Below, piece after piece: positions 21,529 to 22,218 of a stretch of 22,218 bases of DNA. A program made the translations under genes and the position numbers. Location: contig JAZSMJ010000030.1 in the NCBI GenBank assembly GCA_045535815.1, positions 1-22,218 on the forward strand, given 5' to 3'. The stretch comes from JAZSMJ01 sp045535815 (GTDB taxonomy: Bacteria; Bacillota; Clostridia; Oscillospirales; CAG-272). The notes under the pieces were generated by a model that had not been told where the DNA came from, did not search any database, and saw only the letters and a list, made by a program, of their open reading frames with translations. Numbering within the stretch: the first letter of the stretch is position 1; every line of letters begins with the position of its first letter.

Positions 21529-22056
21529 ATGGCAGATAAAAATACAGTCGGGCGAGCAACACATAATATATCCCCGATATTTAATGAAAAATCAAAAATA
21601 TTGATACTCGGCTCATTTCCATCTGTAAGATCAAGGAAGGACGAGTTTTACTATGCGCATCCTCAAAACCGCTTCTGGAGAGTGATATCCTCAATTATCG
21701 GATGTGAGCTTCCGCTGACAAAAGAGCAAAAGAGTGCCATGCTTTTAGAAAACGGCATTGCATTGTGGGACGTTATTGCGCAGTGCGATATATACGGATC
21801 AAGCGATGCAAGTATAGAGAACGTTACCGTAAACGACCTTTCAATGATATTTTCGCAAAGTGAAATATCTGCGATATTTTTAAACGGCGGTACGGCGTAC
21901 CGGCTTTTCGAGAAATATACCGCCAAGCAGTATACCGCCTTGCCACATTACGTTCAGCTACCCTCGACAAGCCCTGCAAACGCCTCATTCTCTCTTGATG
22001 CGCTTATCGATAAGTGGAGCGTTATAAATGAATACATTAAGAGAGAGACGGTTTGA
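21529..22056 (+). CDS. DNA-deoxyinosine glycosylase (UDG superfamily, HDG/family 6 type)
   Basis: A base-excision repair enzyme that removes hypoxanthine (deaminated adenine), and in some relatives other deaminated bases, from DNA. The protein has 175 residues from the ATG at 21529, chosen because AGAGAG precedes it; the longer frame from TTG 21487 would start inside the terminator hairpin. Motifs: I-L-I-L-G-S-F-P-S-V-R-S (motif 1 region), F-Y-Y-A-H-P-Q-N-R-F-W-R-V (substrate pocket), G-I-A-L-W-D-V-I, and the C-terminal L-P-S-T-S-P-A-N-A that forms the DNA-binding loop. There is no motif-1 catalytic Asp, as expected for the HDG/Mug-like branch. It is a single gene, ending in a terminator that overlaps its stop codon. 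Confidence 0.88.
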   Translation: MADKNTVGRATHNISPIFNEKSKILILGSFPSVRSRKDEFYYAHPQNRFWRVISSIIGCELPLTKEQKSAMLLENGIALWDVIAQCDIYGSSDASIENVTVNDLSMIFSQSEISAIFLNGGTAYRLFEKYTAKQYTALPHYVQLPSTSPANASFSLDALIDKWSVINEYIKRETV

Positions 22057-22073
22057 AACCGTCTCTCTTTTTA
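22042..22073 (+). terminator. Terminator overlapping the glycosylase stop codon
   Basis: AGAGAGACGGTTT (22042-22054) and its exact reverse complement (22056-22068) are separated by one base. The inner bases open as a loop and TTTTTATT follows. The TGA stop (22054-22056) lies in the loop. Confidence 0.88.
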
Positions 22074-22080
22074 TTAAAGG

Positions 22081-22218
22081 TGAGTTATACTATCAAGTGC
22101 AACAGCAAAAAAAAGATGAAGCCCATATAAATCCATGGTATAATTGTAATAACCACAAAACAAAAAACCAAGGAGGAATTATATGAGCTACCACCATTTT
22201 AGCATAGAAGAACGCTGT
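22081..22218 (+). mobile_element. Left end of an IS30-family insertion sequence (cut by the window edge)
   Basis: The element is inferred from the transposase start at 22183 and its leader. The AT-rich leader contains an extended -10 TGGTATAAT (22136-22144) without a good -35. The terminal inverted repeat probably lies within about 22085-22110 (the stretch with TATCAAGTGCAAC at 22091-22103), but the right end is outside the window, so neither boundary nor target duplication can be fixed. Insertion just downstream of a terminator hairpin fits the taste of several IS30 elements for palindromic targets. Confidence 0.6.
22183..22218 (+). CDS. IS30-family transposase, first 12 codons
   Basis: The visible N-terminus MSYHHFSIEERC matches the conserved start of IS30 transposases (M-S-Y-x-H-L-T-I-E-E-R), the beginning of the helix-turn-helix that binds the element's ends. 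A strong AAGGAGG lies 6 nt upstream of the ATG. The rest, including the DDE catalytic core, is outside the window, so intactness is unknown. Confidence 0.75.
   Translation, partial: MSYHHFSIEERC

Overview
The window reads as a chromosomal segment of a low-to-mid GC member of the Clostridia (Bacillota), probably an uncultured gut lineage related to the Oscillospirales. The grounds are strong AGGAGG-type ribosome binding sites, consensus sigma-A promoters, frequent GTG/TTG starts, a long-form HPF, and families typical of gut clostridia (YfhO, CmpB-like membrane protein, TIGR04076, zinc-finger anti-sigma factor, LivJHMGF). No rRNA, tRNA or CRISPR array was seen.

Layout. (1) 1-3063, plus strand: the 3' part of a large YfhO-type membrane protein, a small CmpB-like membrane protein whose start lies in a nested hairpin, and a membrane-anchored ComEC-like metallo-beta-lactamase protein, closed by a terminator. 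(2) 3181-4461: an AraC-type regulator with its own promoter, then a small XRE regulator with no ATG/GTG/TTG start; it fits an ATT start. (3) 4484-5188: a compact cassette bounded by imperfect inverted repeats, each with a subterminal palindrome. Inside are an extended -10 promoter, a leader that folds on paper into five stems, a Cys-rich TIGR04076 protein and a terminator, but no transposase. This is the most novel-looking part of the window. (4) 5194-8035, minus strand: one apparent transcription unit (small membrane protein, dusB, ECF sigma factor, anti-sigma factor) driven by a near-consensus promoter with overlapping GAATTC palindromes at its start region. (5) 8086-8634, minus strand: hpf. 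(6) 8715-15031, minus strand: a complete-looking F1Fo ATP synthase operon atpBEFHAGDC with overlapping genes. Its delta subunit is only 72 aa (C-terminal domain only), and its c subunit has a signal-peptide-like extension and an alanine-substituted first helix. (7) 15081-21503, plus strand: a perfect-consensus promoter driving a branched-chain amino-acid-type ABC importer (livJ, attenuating hairpin, livHMGF) followed after 12 nt by asnS and a terminator. (8) 21529-22073: a UDG-superfamily deoxyinosine glycosylase gene with a terminator. (9) 22081-22218: the left end of an IS30-family insertion sequence, cut by the window edge.

How it fits together: the core is housekeeping (ATP synthesis, ribosome hibernation, tRNA modification, Asn-tRNA charging, amino-acid uptake). 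ATP synthase and the liv importer are divergently transcribed from a 311-bp AT-rich region. Accessory material is confined to the cassette at 4484-5188 and the IS30 at the right edge. All calls come from reading the sequence and from family knowledge; no database search or RNA folding program was run.
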